A model generated the notes under the pieces. It made no database searches, was not told the DNA's origin, and worked only from the letters and a program-made list of their open reading frames with translations. A DNA stretch of 64,000 nucleotides from Nostoc desertorum CM1-VF14 (lineage in GTDB: Bacteria > Cyanobacteriota > Cyanobacteriia > Cyanobacteriales > Nostocaceae), in contig JAHHHR010000029.1 in the NCBI GenBank assembly GCA_019359245.1, forward strand, positions 1 through 64,000, read 5' to 3'. Position numbers and translations under genes: made by a program. This document shows, piece after piece, positions 1 through 9,067 of this stretch (position 1 is the stretch's first letter; each line of letters starts with the position of its first letter).

Positions 1-2
1 AG

Positions 3-512
3 CTAAAAGAGCGCATTCGGGATTTGGAAAACGCCTTTGAGCCGCATCAATTACAAGACTGGGGGAATACTTACACTAAACAAAGCGCTAAAGCATTAAA
101 CAAGAAGGTTCAGGAACCACTGGAGAAGACAATTGATTTGCGAACTCTGGCACTTGTTCCACCCAAAGAAAATGCGACTGAATGTCTGCGCCTCATGGGT
201 ATGGCATTGAAAAACCTAAGCGTTGCCATGAACAATACCCAAGCGCTGGAAGCTGCGGCGATAATTTTGGGTACTAGTCCCACACAGTCAGCCATCGCAA
301 CAAGGACGGAGCAATTACAGATGCTACCTGTGGCTATTAGGGAAATTAGGCAAGTACTTGCACGTATTGAGTTTACATGGCTTGACTTTTGGGCTGTGGC
401 TGAAAAATACGAGGTGATAAAACCTGACTACTGGGCTGAACTTACCACCCAGGAGACTGATTTAATCACACAAGCTCGAAAAGACAGTGAACAGTTAACA
501 GTTAACACTTAA
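3..512 (+). CDS. Coiled-coil plasmid protein, C-terminal part (cut by window edge)
   Basis: The frame is open to the left edge (it reads LKERIRDLENAFEP upstream of the first TTG at 24), so this is the 3' end of a longer gene. The product aligns closely with residues ~300-465 of the protein at 60771-62354; both contain ALEKTIDLR/LEKTIDLR, NA.ECLRLMGMALKNL, AMNNTQALEAAA and YEVIK.DYWAELT. It ends soon after that block and lacks the ~60-residue C-terminal tail of the paralogue. The biochemical function is unknown. It sits directly upstream of the replication gene, so a role in plasmid replication or copy control is possible but is inference. Confidence 0.75.
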   Translation, partial: LKERIRDLENAFEPHQLQDWGNTYTKQSAKALNKKVQEPLEKTIDLRTLALVPPKENATECLRLMGMALKNLSVAMNNTQALEAAAIILGTSPTQSAIATRTEQLQMLPVAIREIRQVLARIEFTWLDFWAVAEKYEVIKPDYWAELTTQETDLITQARKDSEQLTVNT

Positions 513-676
513 GCTAATCGTCATTCATTTTTCCTTCTTTGATTTGCTGTAAGGACAACCCTACGGGTTCTGCTCCCGGAGTACAGCATGACTGATAACT
601 GATAACTGTTCACTGATGAATGCGGCATAGGCGCTCTTTGTCGCCGAAATTGTCATGGAAAATTTTAGGAAAAAAT

Positions 677-3600
677 GTGAATACAAATAAAAATGCAATT
701 AAGAGTGGCAACCAAGAGATCAAAGAGCCTAAACCAGATTGCAAGGTATCAGTTGAGCAGAGCGAACACCCAATTGAATACCCAAACAATCTCACGCCTG
801 CCGAGTACCATGAGTTGCTAGCTGGTAGTGCCATTCATCCAGCACTGATTGATAGCAGTTTCTTCCACATAGAAGGAGAAACAATCTACGACTACCTGTT
901 CATCTCTGACAAAATCCCTCGCAAAAATGCCGGTCGAGTCACGGATGCATACATAAGGCAATATCAGCATCTATTATTGGGGGGAACATGGATTCAATCT
1001 CTTGACCCCTTCAACAATTGGCAAGCAATGGAGTGGGGGCGGATTAAGCCCAACTTCCCTCGCATTGACTGGGAGAAAGGTAAACCAGTTAAGTATGAAT
1101 CACCCCCCAAAACCTCCAACCGCGTTACCTACTTCGATATTCGCAACTGTATTTGGGACAAAGTTGCAAAACGTTATTTAATTAAGCGCTATCATTCACT
1201 TTTGGCCCTGCGCTTACTGGATAAACTCAATCCACTAATATTTTGGGAGTGGGTGAAACAGCATCCAGAGATTCCAATTATCTTATGCGAAGGCGAAAAA
1301 AAGGCTGCTTGCTTGCTCAGTATGGGGTTTGTAGCGATCGCACTTCCGGGAATTTGGAACGGGCGCGTGGGCAAACAAGATTTTGATGAACGGTTGCATC
1401 CTGACTTAGTACCAATGGCTCAGGCGGGGCGCAAGTTCATTATATTATTTGATTACGAAACTTCTTCTAAAACCAGGTGGTCAGTTTACCAGGCAACGGT
1501 ACGGACTGCCAAAGCGATTGAGGCAGTAGGTTGTGAATGTGAAGTTGCGCTGTTGCCGGGGCCAGAAAAAGGTGTAGATGATTTCGTGGTAGCCAGGGGT
1601 CTTGATGCTAACGCTCTACTGACTGCAATTATAGATGATGCCAAATCACTTGCCGATTACCAGCGCTCGTATCGGGCTAAGAAATGGGGACTTAGCAAAT
1701 ACAAACCAGATGTCACTATTAATATCAAGTATCTCTCTGAGGCTTTGTGCATTCCTGAACTTGAAGAAAAATGCTTGAGAGTACCTGAGCTTTATGATCT
1801 TGAAAAGGAACAACTTTTCACGCCATCTATAAAAGGACATCACAGAAAGAAGGAGTCTACGGATTCTAGCGGAGTTGATTCAGACAAATCGAAGAAATCC
1901 CCTACCTTCAATTTCCCAAAATCAGGACTAGTCGTACTCTGGAGCGACATGGGTACAGGCAAAACTGAACTTATGCGCTGGTGGCGTGACCAAAATCCTG
2001 ATGCCAGATTTCTCAACAATGGACATCGGGTTAACTTGTTGAAAAATCTTGCCGAACGCTTGCGGACGGCGATGTATTCCGACTTGGGTTACACAGGTTT
2101 AGCCCAGGCTCAAGCCCTTAGTATTACTATTGACAGCTTGCATAAGCTGAATACTCAATCTCTCACCTACGGCTGCATATTTATAGATGAAGCTTGCCAA
2201 TACCTCACCCACTTACTACATAGTAATACTTGCAAACAACACCGTGCAGCAATCCTAGAAGTACTGGAATATATAGTATACAACGCGCCACTGGTGGTAA
2301 TTGCCGATGCACACATGGATGATTTAACGGTAAACTTCTTTCTTGCAATGCGACCACTCGGTGAAGTACCTTACATCATTAAAAACGAGTGGCGAAACGG
2401 TTCACGCACAATTTATTGGTACGAGGGGGATAATGAGAGTGCCCTAGTCGCCCAAATCTCGGCAGCGCTGATGCTTGGTGAGAAAGTCATGGTTGCAAGT
2501 GACAGTAAGCGTTTCATCAAAAAACTCGACAAATCCTTTACAATCAACTACGAAGAATCTAACTCCGAAAAATCACATACACCAAAAAAATGGCGCATCT
2601 GGTCGGTTCACTCTGACAATTCTGGCAGTGATGAGAATGTCGCTTTTATCAAAGATATCACCAACGCCGTCAAAAACTTTGATGCCTTGTTCACTTCCCC
2701 TAGCCTGGGGACTGGTGTCGATATTTCCCAGTATCATTTTGACTTAGTGTTTGGCGTGTTTCACGGCGTTTCCCAAACCGCTACTGAGTGTGCCCAACAG
2801 CTTTACCGCTATCGCCCAAAAGTCCCGTTTCATATTTGGGTGGCCCCGCGCCCTCCTTTTGGTTACAAGGATACCAATGCTACCAAGATTAAAGAGCGCT
2901 TGCTCCAAACCAATGAAATGACCGCTTTTCTGTTGCGGATTGACCGTAAGACAGGCAAGCGGGGCGCAGAGAAAGATTGGGCCTTAGATGCCTATTGTCA
3001 AATTATGGCTAACCGCCACTATTCTCTCAATAATCTGCGCGATGATCTGCGCTCGCTCCTCACCGAAATGGGCAATACATTTATATATGTGGGCAGTGAT
3101 TCAGATCCTCAATCCCTTGAAAGTCTTAAAGCAGCAGCACAAGCTTTGGATAGTGCCCACAATTCGGCTGTTGCCAAAGCCAAGAATATTACTTTGAGTG
3201 AGTACCGTGCCCGTCAGAGCAAAGATTACCTTGACCCTAGCGAAATTTTTGAATGTGAAAAATTCCGCATTTCTGATTCTTACGGCATCGAAGTAACCGA
3301 ATCACTCGTAGAAATGGATAAAGGTGGTCGCTTAATAAGAGCAATTGCTGGACTTGAGGCAATTTTAGCCCCGCCCGAAGAATCGTTTACTGACCCCAAA
3401 ACTGGGCAAACTTATCCTACCCCACCAACAATTGTCACCCAAAAAGACCGCACCGAGCGCGATAATCTACCTTTGTGCATCGACTGGGGCAATTACTCGG
3501 CACGGTGGCTGGCTAGATTTAACCTGGGGCTGCATCAAATTCTCACTTCTTTAGTGAAGGGTGATGAATTTACTGTCGATGACCCCACTTTGCTCAAGAT

Positions 3601-4312
3601 GACGGAGATCGCTAAAAACTGCGCTGCTCACGTCAAAGCAATTCTTGGGTTTACTATTCCCCTAGACTGTAAACCTATTTGGTTGCTGGCGGCTTTAGTA
3701 GAGCAGCTGGGGCTAAAGCTGACCTTCCGCAAGCAGGGCAAGCGTGGTCAACAGGTGAAACTTTTTTCTTTATCTAAAGAGGAATTAGAATTTGCAATGC
3801 ATGTAATTGCTCATCGCGTGGAAAAGCGTAATCAAAAAGAAAATCGAACCTATTATGCTGCTCAAACCCCTGCTGCGTATAGTGTAAACCCCAATCAGCA
3901 GGCCGTATCCACACCCCCCCCTAATGCTATAGGGAACTCCCATTGCCAAGGGGAGGATACTACAGATGAGAGCAGGGGAGCAGAGGAGCGGAGGAGCAGA
4001 GGAGCAGAGGAGTTGAGGAACAAAGAAGAAATTTGTACAAGTTCTTTCCCCTCTGCCCCCTTGCCCCCCTGCCCCTCTGCTCTCTTCACTGATCGCATTA
4101 CGCTACTCCACTGCGTAGAAATACTTCGCTCTGGTATTTCTCGTGGAGTGGACGTAATTAAAGGCATTCTCAAGCGATGGCAGAGTGATTTGCGCTGGGA
4201 GACGGTACTGGAATTGGAGACGATCGCCGCGAGTGAATTGCGACTTGTCGAGGCTCAAATCCCGGAATTTTATGCCTTGCTGAATGAAGAGGTGTTGCCT
4301 ATCGAGGCGTGA
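677..4312 (+). CDS. CyRepA1-type plasmid replication protein (DUF3854/TOPRIM-like plus helicase)
   Basis: This large protein probably initiates replication of the plasmid. An N-terminal DUF3854/TOPRIM-like module carries IILCEGEKKAACLLS and, later, LPGPEKGVDDF. A P-loop ATPase follows with Walker A DMGTGKTE (near residue 426) and Walker B FIDEAC. This order fits the cyanobacterial CyRepA1 family. I chose GTG 677 because AGGA lies six bases upstream; the frame is also open to an ATG at 620, which would add 19 residues encoded by repeat-like sequence. Near the C-terminus, bases 3969-4087 are a purine-rich then pyrimidine-rich palindromic insertion that keeps the frame. The related DUF3854 module is also fused to the relaxase at 26609-32323. 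Confidence 0.85.
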   Translation: MNTNKNAIKSGNQEIKEPKPDCKVSVEQSEHPIEYPNNLTPAEYHELLAGSAIHPALIDSSFFHIEGETIYDYLFISDKIPRKNAGRVTDAYIRQYQHLLLGGTWIQSLDPFNNWQAMEWGRIKPNFPRIDWEKGKPVKYESPPKTSNRVTYFDIRNCIWDKVAKRYLIKRYHSLLALRLLDKLNPLIFWEWVKQHPEIPIILCEGEKKAACLLSMGFVAIALPGIWNGRVGKQDFDERLHPDLVPMAQAGRKFIILFDYETSSKTRWSVYQATVRTAKAIEAVGCECEVALLPGPEKGVDDFVVARGLDANALLTAIIDDAKSLADYQRSYRAKKWGLSKYKPDVTINIKYLSEALCIPELEEKCLRVPELYDLEKEQLFTPSIKGHHRKKESTDSSGVDSDKSKKSPTFNFPKSGLVVLWSDMGTGKTELMRWWRDQNPDARFLNNGHRVNLLKNLAERLRTAMYSDLGYTGLAQAQALSITIDSLHKLNTQSLTYGCIFIDEACQYLTHLLHSNTCKQHRAAILEVLEYIVYNAPLVVIADAHMDDLTVNFFLAMRPLGEVPYIIKNEWRNGSRTIYWYEGDNESALVAQISAALMLGEKVMVASDSKRFIKKLDKSFTINYEESNSEKSHTPKKWRIWSVHSDNSGSDENVAFIKDITNAVKNFDALFTSPSLGTGVDISQYHFDLVFGVFHGVSQTATECAQQLYRYRPKVPFHIWVAPRPPFGYKDTNATKIKERLLQTNEMTAFLLRIDRKTGKRGAEKDWALDAYCQIMANRHYSLNNLRDDLRSLLTEMGNTFIYVGSDSDPQSLESLKAAAQALDSAHNSAVAKAKNITLSEYRARQSKDYLDPSEIFECEKFRISDSYGIEVTESLVEMDKGGRLIRAIAGLEAILAPPEESFTDPKTGQTYPTPPTIVTQKDRTERDNLPLCIDWGNYSARWLARFNLGLHQILTSLVKGDEFTVDDPTLLKMTEIAKNCAAHVKAILGFTIPLDCKPIWLLAALVEQLGLKLTFRKQGKRGQQVKLFSLSKEELEFAMHVIAHRVEKRNQKENRTYYAAQTPAAYSVNPNQQAVSTPPPNAIGNSHCQGEDTTDESRGAEERRSRGAEELRNKEEICTSSFPSAPLPPCPSALFTDRITLLHCVEILRSGISRGVDVIKGILKRWQSDLRWETVLELETIAASELRLVEAQIPEFYALLNEEVLPIEA
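3969..4087. repeat. In-frame palindromic low-complexity insertion in the replication gene
   Basis: A purine arm of repeated GGAGCAGAGGAGC-like units (3969-4018) is followed by a pyrimidine arm rich in CCCCTCTGCC (4043-4087). The arms are roughly complementary and could fold back. The segment is translated as an E/R-rich stretch followed by a P/S-rich stretch that looks unlike the flanking protein. The same kind of sequence occurs between genes at 5750-5810 and at 63930-63970, so it looks like a spreading repeat tolerated in a linker. Confidence 0.6.
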
Positions 4313-4398
4313 TTTCATGAACTAACTAAATTATTGGTGTTCCCGCTCAAGGGTTTTGTCCGGGCGGCTGTCAGCCGCTCATTCTCCAAGGTTAGCGA

Positions 4399-4512
4399 AT
4401 GTATACACAAGTCTGGGGCAAAAATCAACAGAAAATCGTTCTGGTATCGACTGGGGGGATGGTAATAGAGGTATCCTCTGACAAACGACAAATGTATGGT
4501 TTCACGCCCTAA
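4399..4512 (+). CDS. Possible 37-residue ORF, unknown
   Basis: The 483-base gap between the replication gene and the recombinase holds a short ORF beginning MYTQVWGKNQQKIVLV and ending QMYGFTP. AAGG lies seven bases before the ATG. I recognise no family. The product is hydrophilic with two short beta-like segments. It could be a small accessory gene, a fragment, or chance. The gap also holds a GC-rich palindrome (4364-4378) and the inverted repeat at 4512-4539. Confidence 0.3.
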   Translation: MYTQVWGKNQQKIVLVSTGGMVIEVSSDKRQMYGFTP

Positions 4513-4539
4513 GATCCGAAAACTATCATTATCGGATCT
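4512..4539. other. Inverted repeat, possible recombination core site
   Basis: Arms AGATCCGA (4512-4519) and TCGGATCT (4532-4539) are perfect complements around a 12-base spacer. The site lies ~260 bases before a tyrosine recombinase gene. Such enzymes act on paired arms around a short spacer, so it could be a crossover site, but the spacer is longer than the usual 6-8 bases. Confidence 0.25.
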
Positions 4540-4795
4540 ATCTAAGAACGGTCGCTTTGTGTCATATTGAGGCAGTTTTTGTATAGAGGAGGTGAGTTCT
4601 TTTCTTTACAGAGGTAGACGTATTAACACGCAAAACTGGTTAACTCAAGGATTCAGGCGTGAATTCACGTCTCAGAAATTTTAGTAAATGTTGCTCCCCT
4701 GGAATCGATAATTGAAAAAGGGACACACCATTCGGAACAATCTTTTTTGTGTAAGAGGCTGATTGGATTTTATGTAGGAACCGAACTAACTCTCG

Positions 4796-5707
4796 ATGCT
4801 AACACCAGGGGCAGAAAACTCGGTGCAGAGGATGGCAGATGTTACCAACACTGCCCAAATAGTGGAGCTGTGGAAGAGTAGCAAGCGCTCGCCCGAAACC
4901 CGGCGTTGTTATGAGACAGATATCCGTTATTTCATTGCCTTTGTGCTAGGTATAAGCCCAAAACTTGTACAGTTGAATGACTTAGACTTGCGAACAGTAA
5001 CAATGAACGACGTTCTAGCGTTCGCTGATTATCTGGAAACCAAGGAATATGAGGTGTCCACCCGCGCCAGAAAACTTGCGGCGATCAAAAGTCTGCTGCG
5101 GTTCGCCCTGAAAGTGGAATGGACAAAATTTAATGTCGCCGCCGAAGTGCCGTTACCCGAACCCCAGGACAAGTTAGCCGAACGGCTTCTAAGTGAGCTA
5201 GAGGTGATGACAATGATTGCTCTGACCCCAAAGGGTCGCGATCGGCTAGTAATCCAACTGCTTTATTATACTGGTGCTAGGGTAAGCGAGATTGCTGTTT
5301 TAACCTGGCGCTCGTTACAACCAGGGCGCGATGGCAACGGACAAGTCACGCTCTACGGCAAGGGGCAGAAAACCAGAACCGTGGTAATCCCCAAAAGCAT
5401 TTATCAGGAATTGCTGGCACAAAGAACCAATAATAGTCCCGACGCACCCGTGTTTGTTAGCCGCCAGAGTGGTGCTGTAGGTGAGCGGCGAATCCGTAAG
5501 ATTGTTGCAGAATCTGCAAAAAGAGCAGGGATTTCTGGGAATGTGTCGCCACACTGGCTGAGGCACTCTCATGCAACACATAGTTTAGACCGGGGTGCAC
5601 CTGTGCAACTGCTGCAAGCAACCTTGGGACATTCATCGCTGAACCAAACTAGCCGTTACACCCACGCTCGTCCCAATGATAGCACCGGGCTTTATTTACC
5701 AAAGTAA
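4796..5707 (+). CDS. Tyrosine recombinase (XerC/D-like)
   Basis: This 303-residue site-specific recombinase has an N-terminal SAM-like core-binding domain (residues ~20-115) and a C-terminal catalytic domain. The catalytic set is visible: R162 (TGARVSEIA), K189 (YGKGQKTR), H253 and R256 (HWLRHSHATH), H279 (LGHSS) and Y288 (SRYTHA). The length matches XerC/XerD and plasmid resolvase-type integrases. It probably resolves plasmid multimers or integrates an element; its site is unknown. The ATG at 4796 lacks a nearby ribosome-binding site, and an ATG at 4832 would still leave a complete core domain. It stands alone, not in an obvious operon. Confidence 0.92.
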   Translation: MLTPGAENSVQRMADVTNTAQIVELWKSSKRSPETRRCYETDIRYFIAFVLGISPKLVQLNDLDLRTVTMNDVLAFADYLETKEYEVSTRARKLAAIKSLLRFALKVEWTKFNVAAEVPLPEPQDKLAERLLSELEVMTMIALTPKGRDRLVIQLLYYTGARVSEIAVLTWRSLQPGRDGNGQVTLYGKGQKTRTVVIPKSIYQELLAQRTNNSPDAPVFVSRQSGAVGERRIRKIVAESAKRAGISGNVSPHWLRHSHATHSLDRGAPVQLLQATLGHSSLNQTSRYTHARPNDSTGLYLPK

Positions 5708-5835
5708 AGTTGTTGTTGGTGTTCGGTAAGCTCAATTTTAACAAGAAAGGCAGAGGGCAGGAGGCTCAGTTGGCAGAAGGGAATTCTGATTCCTGCCCTC
5801 TGCCCGTGACCGTAGGGAACAAGGGTTTAAGTCCC

Positions 5836-5899
5836 CCACCAAAATCTCTGATTTGGTGGACTGCAATATGGTGTGGACTTCAAACCCACACCATATTGC
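5836..5899. other. Two adjacent perfect hairpins
   Basis: Hairpin one has arms CCACCAAA (5836-5843) and TTTGGTGG (5852-5859). Hairpin two has 14-base perfect arms GCAATATGGTGTGG (5863-5876) and CCACACCATATTGC (5886-5899). Neither is followed by a T-run, so they look more like interspersed repeats than intrinsic terminators. They lie in a 1.35-kb stretch (5708-7059) with no convincing intact gene, which also holds GCCCTCTGCC-type low-complexity tracts. Confidence 0.5.
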
Positions 5900-6559
5900 T
5901 ACCTTCTGCCCTCTGCCCTCAGCATAGCTGCCTTCTTCACTGCGATCGCTTCATCTTCAGGCAAGTCAATTTTCCCGATTTGGGTGGTAAGGCACTTACC
6001 CGCTTATAAAGATACGAAAGTACGATCTAGATCCACGCCACACAACGAGCAATTAAGAACAAGGCTGGTATCTTTTTTTTGTGGTTTCCCCTAAAAATAC
6101 ACCTCTAAAAGAAAAACCTAAAAATAGGTGAAAAAAATAAACCAATAATGACTTTATAGTTAATAAGTAATACAACAGGTCAGAGAGCATACTCCTAACA
6201 GTTAACTACACAAATATTACAGGTGTAGGTTTGGGTTAAAGAAAACGGGCAAAGGTGCTTATTTTAGGAAACTTGTACAAAATTATTCCCTGTTTCTGTT
6301 GCTTTCATGCCAAATCAAGCTTATCGGAATAGCCCGCTTTTTAATCGCTATCACGCCATAAAACTATAGAGTCATTTTTAGTTTATTTTTGAGAGTGGTG
6401 TGATTGCTCTATAAAAAATTCTTCAAAAAACGGACGGGTAAAACTTGCTCCCCAAAAACTCAAACTTTTCTCCGATTGATTCCGAACTTTTTTTTGGGAA
6501 ATCCGAATAAGGTATTGACTATTGCGGTTATCTCGTGGCGCAGCGATCGCCACCGAAAA

Positions 6560-6693
6560 GGATACTGTTGGCGAAAGTGTTACAAACGCATAAACAAGAG
6601 TGTTACAACTAAAAGCCGCAACGACAGATTGAAGGTTTGAGCTTAAGTAATACTTGAAAACACAATTATGTATTATATTCGCCAACAGTATCC
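6560..6693. repeat. 16-bp inverted repeat; one copy of a dispersed 50-bp repeat
   Basis: GGATACTGTTGGCGAA at 6560-6575 is repeated in inverse as TTCGCCAACAGTATCC at 6678-6693, 102 bases apart. The 50 bases from 6560 to 6609 recur at 43608-43657 with two differences (48/50). This looks like the remains of a small mobile repeat with terminal inverted repeats. Confidence 0.55.
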
Positions 6694-6824
6694 GAAAAGA
6701 GCGAGTACGCCCAGGGCTTAAAAGCAGGGGCAACTTTTAGAGACGCTATGCGTAGCAAGATCCCCGTAGGGGTACAGACTTACTGTACTGGATGCAATTA
6801 TTGCTTTATTACTCAGCAATCTAA

Positions 6825-7056
6825 CTAGGTACTCAGCACTGTTTCGATGAGCAAAAATTAGATAAAGCAATCCTGCAAGTGTTTAAGCCTGAGATAATTT
6901 TTGATCGCCTTGCTTGCCGTTGGCAGTAGCATCTCTTTACAAAAACCATCGCTTGAAGAATGCGCTGACACATTTGGCGATGATACTATCAAGGTAATTC
7001 ATCATGATGAATTACACGATTTAATAAGCGTGGGCACTCCAAGTTTACCTAGATGA
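6825..7056 (+). pseudogene. Possible gene remnant in two frames
   Basis: One frame reads CFDEQKLDKAILQVFKPEII and stops. An overlapping frame then continues from 6901 with protein-like sequence (SLEECADTFGDDTIKVIHHD) to a stop at 7054. Together they look like one decayed gene with a frameshift. I do not recognise the family. It ends just before the start of the next gene. Confidence 0.3.
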
Positions 7057-7065
7057 TACGTGAAC

Positions 7066-7761
7066 ATGAGCAATACAGGGCGGAAAAAAAAATTAGCATC
7101 TTTCAACTGTGACCAAAGGAAGTGGGAGCAGTTTATCGCCTGTTGCAACTCGAAAGGCACAACAGCAACAGCCACGCTGCTCGAATTTATCGATCTCTAC
7201 TTAGGCGATTCCCAAGATAAGGTTGATGCAATAGGTGGTAACGATTTAGACGAACGCCTAGACTCAAAGATTAAGGCAAGTGTAGATAAATACTTAGTTG
7301 CTAGTAATAATATTAACAGCAGTCCTACCAATGAAACGATAAAAGCTATTTGCGAAAGACTTGATAAGCTCGAGTCAGAGTTTTTAAGTGAATTTGATAG
7401 CAATCAAACTACAGCAATTGATAATCTTGCCAATTTAGAACAAAAAGTGGAGAGAATGGCAGCTCGAATGACACAGTTGGCTGAGGCGATCATTAAAATA
7501 CAAGACTATCTCAACAACCAACAAAAGCGGGGACAGAAATCGTACTACAATAATTCATCATTCATTGCCCATACTCCTAGAATGCAACCGTTAACTGAAG
7601 AAGGTTTGGCTTCAAGACTTGGTGTAAGTGAGGAAACTGTACGCAAGGAGCGAATTAAACTCCCCCCACCGCTTTTTGTAGCATGGTGTAAGGGCAAAGA
7701 TAGAGCAGGGTTAGGGTGGGAATTTAACGAAAATACGGGATTATATCAGCCAGCAAGTTAG
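7066..7761 (+). CDS. Plasmid DNA-binding protein, coiled coil plus helix-turn-helix
   Basis: This ~231-residue protein starts with a basic segment and an RHH-like stretch (KKKLASFNCDQRKWEQFIAC). A coiled coil follows (residues ~85-150, heptad-like LEQKVERMAARMTQLAEAI), then a C-terminal helix-turn-helix (LTEEGLASRLGVSEETVRKE). The architecture suggests a dimeric DNA-binding regulator or plasmid maintenance factor; its target is unknown. An in-frame GTG at 7060 could be the start instead; neither start has a clear ribosome-binding site. It is monocistronic and convergent with the small gene at 7831-8061. The RHH protein at 60176 has a similar RHH-then-coiled-coil plan. Confidence 0.7.
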   Translation: MSNTGRKKKLASFNCDQRKWEQFIACCNSKGTTATATLLEFIDLYLGDSQDKVDAIGGNDLDERLDSKIKASVDKYLVASNNINSSPTNETIKAICERLDKLESEFLSEFDSNQTTAIDNLANLEQKVERMAARMTQLAEAIIKIQDYLNNQQKRGQKSYYNNSSFIAHTPRMQPLTEEGLASRLGVSEETVRKERIKLPPPLFVAWCKGKDRAGLGWEFNENTGLYQPAS

Positions 7762-7830
7762 TATTTTGATTAATTCCAACTTGTGGTAGAGGATGTGCGC
7801 TCTACTGTTGCTATTGCCAATTTTAATTTT

Positions 7831-8061
7831 TTAAAATGTGATTATTTCACAACCTTCAAGCAATTCGTCATAAACAGTTATTTGTTGTGTTTTTAAGTGA
7901 TTTGGTAGTGAATCATCAAAGGTCAAAGTAACAATATGAGTATTTTTGAGACTAAGAGATGATTTGCTGATATCGGTTATTGCCGCACTCATACCGCTTC
8001 GAGTGCCGATCAGATACTTCACCGATTGCCCGATCTTTAACTGTGTTGCTGGAATAGCCAT
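7831..8061 (-). CDS. Small hypothetical protein (76 aa)
   Basis: The sequence is beta-rich and hydrophilic (LKIGQSVKYLIGTRSGM near the start, HIVTLTFDDS in the middle, YDELLEGCEIITF at the end), consistent with a small SH3-like or KOW-like barrel, though that is a guess from the strand pattern. There is no signal peptide or membrane segment. It is convergent with the regulator at 7066-7761. I do not recognise a function. Confidence 0.5.
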   Translation of the reverse strand: MAIPATQLKIGQSVKYLIGTRSGMSAAITDISKSSLSLKNTHIVTLTFDDSLPNHLKTQQITVYDELLEGCEIITF

Positions 8062-8251
8062 AGATTTTAAAAGTGTAAGTTAAGCAGTAGTCTTTGGATG
8101 CGATGGCTCAAGCGCCCACGCCCAGGTGATCGCTTTCGTAAGTTGGACGAGTGAGTTGATCTGCGCTTTGTTTGCAATTATTAACACAATGCATTCATCT
8201 AACTAAGCAACAAGAGTGATTCCCACAGATGCAAATATATAACAAGCGAAC

Positions 8252-8283
8252 AAAAAACCCCAACCTCAGCAAAAGGTTTAGGG
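8252..8283 (-). terminator. Rho-independent terminator, minus strand
   Basis: On the minus strand a stem of CCCTAA(A)CCT with AGGTTGGGG around TTTGCTG is followed by six T. It lies ~85 bases downstream of the 8369-8578 gene and supports that gene being transcribed. Confidence 0.55.
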
Positions 8284-8368
8284 AATAAATTTTAGTACAA
8301 TTACATCTTCATATTCTTTCAACTACTGCTCAGGCAGAGGTGGATTGGTTAACATAGCGATCACCTGT

Positions 8369-8578
8369 TCATCCACCAAAGCATATCCAATCACGCCCAG
8401 CAGTAAGAGCTGCAAGAGGCGTATAGTAAAGCTTTTGTTCGCCAAACACTGCACCATCGTTATTAATGATCCGAAACTGCCAGCAATGCGCTTGAGTGTA
8501 AAATACGACCAAAATAGAGTTGTTGATGCAGATAAGTGAGTAAATTTTAGTAGTAGTCATAGTGGTGTGGTGGCGCAA
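8369..8578 (-). CDS. Small hypothetical protein (69 aa)
   Basis: The second half (CWQFRIINNDGAVFGEQKLY, then YTPLAALTAGRDWI) resembles small cyanobacterial proteins with a WxFRV...G...Y.T...A...GR.W pattern; this is from memory and the function is unknown. The start may be the ATG at 8560 (MTTTKIYSL), giving 63 residues. A terminator follows on the same strand. The opposite-strand ORF over the same bases looks less protein-like. Confidence 0.5.
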   Translation of the reverse strand: MRHHTTMTTTKIYSLICINNSILVVFYTQAHCWQFRIINNDGAVFGEQKLYYTPLAALTAGRDWICFGG

Positions 8579-8682
8579 GGGTAACTTGTGCTAAACGTCA
8601 GCTCCCAAGTGAAGATCCGTTTTCAGATTGCGGCTGACGGTCGCCCTGGTGCTTGAAGCAATCTAGAAGATAACCTTGTGTA

Positions 8683-8790
8683 TCAATGCCCGTCATCAGT
8701 AGAATGCACAGTAAGGGAAATAGCTTTCTTAGAACCAATGACAATCGCCAGTTTCTTAGCGCGAGTCAAAAAGAGTGTAAAAAGTTAAAA
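8683..8790 (-). pseudogene. Remnant of a RecD-type helicase C-terminus
   Basis: The minus strand reads TLFLTRAKKLAIVIGSKKAI, then SLTVHSTDDGH and a stop. The LxTRAKKLxIVIGxKKA pattern is the motif-VI region and C-terminal end of RecD2/UvrD-like helicases. No upstream helicase domains are present, so only a tail fragment survives. It lies in the 489-base gap 8579-9067. Confidence 0.55.
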
Positions 8791-8878
8791 AATCAAACTA
8801 AGATTTGATAAATGAATATCTTACTTCTACTAGCAGAGCTTATAAATTCTGTTAGCGTAGCGGGGCGCAGCCCATTCT

Positions 8879-8929
8879 GACTCACCTCGGCTACGCTCTG
8901 GTCGCCGAGGTGAGTCGATGTGCGACCAG
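8879..8929. repeat. Two mutually exclusive hairpins (interspersed repeat)
   Basis: GACTCACCTCGGC (8879-8891) pairs perfectly with GCCGAGGTGAGTC (8904-8916). Alternatively CTGGTCGC (8898-8905) pairs with GCGACCAG (8922-8929). The pairings overlap, so only one can form. A related two-way structure is present at 12030-12079. Confidence 0.55.
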
Positions 8930-8983
8930 GTGGGTGCTGAATTCTTACTTAAAATATTGCTTTTTATTTTGGTATTTATCTTT

Positions 8984-9010
8984 AGCCTCAGCTTTTGTTG
9001 AGGCTTTTTA
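8984..9010 (+). terminator. Rho-independent terminator, plus strand
   Basis: Arms AGCCTCAGC (8984-8992) and GTTGAGGCT (8997-9005), with one G-U pair around TTTT, are followed by a T-run. The T-run is on the plus strand only. No plus-strand gene lies just upstream, so it ends an unseen transcript, possibly a small RNA. Confidence 0.6.
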
Positions 9011-9067
9011 TTGTTGAGAGAGAGCTAACATTGGTTGCTCAACAATATTTAAGATAATCAATCGTTT

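Noticed and set aside
5710..6009. 99-codon plus-strand ORF after the recombinase
   Set aside because: It runs through two hairpins and GCCCTCTGCC low-complexity tracts and has no protein-like composition.
6383..6733. 116-codon minus-strand ORF
   Set aside because: It covers the 16-bp inverted repeat and T/A-rich DNA, has no domain-like pattern, and an equally poor ORF exists on the other strand.
8345..8539. 64-codon plus-strand ORF
   Set aside because: The minus-strand ORF over the same bases has a more protein-like pattern and a following terminator.
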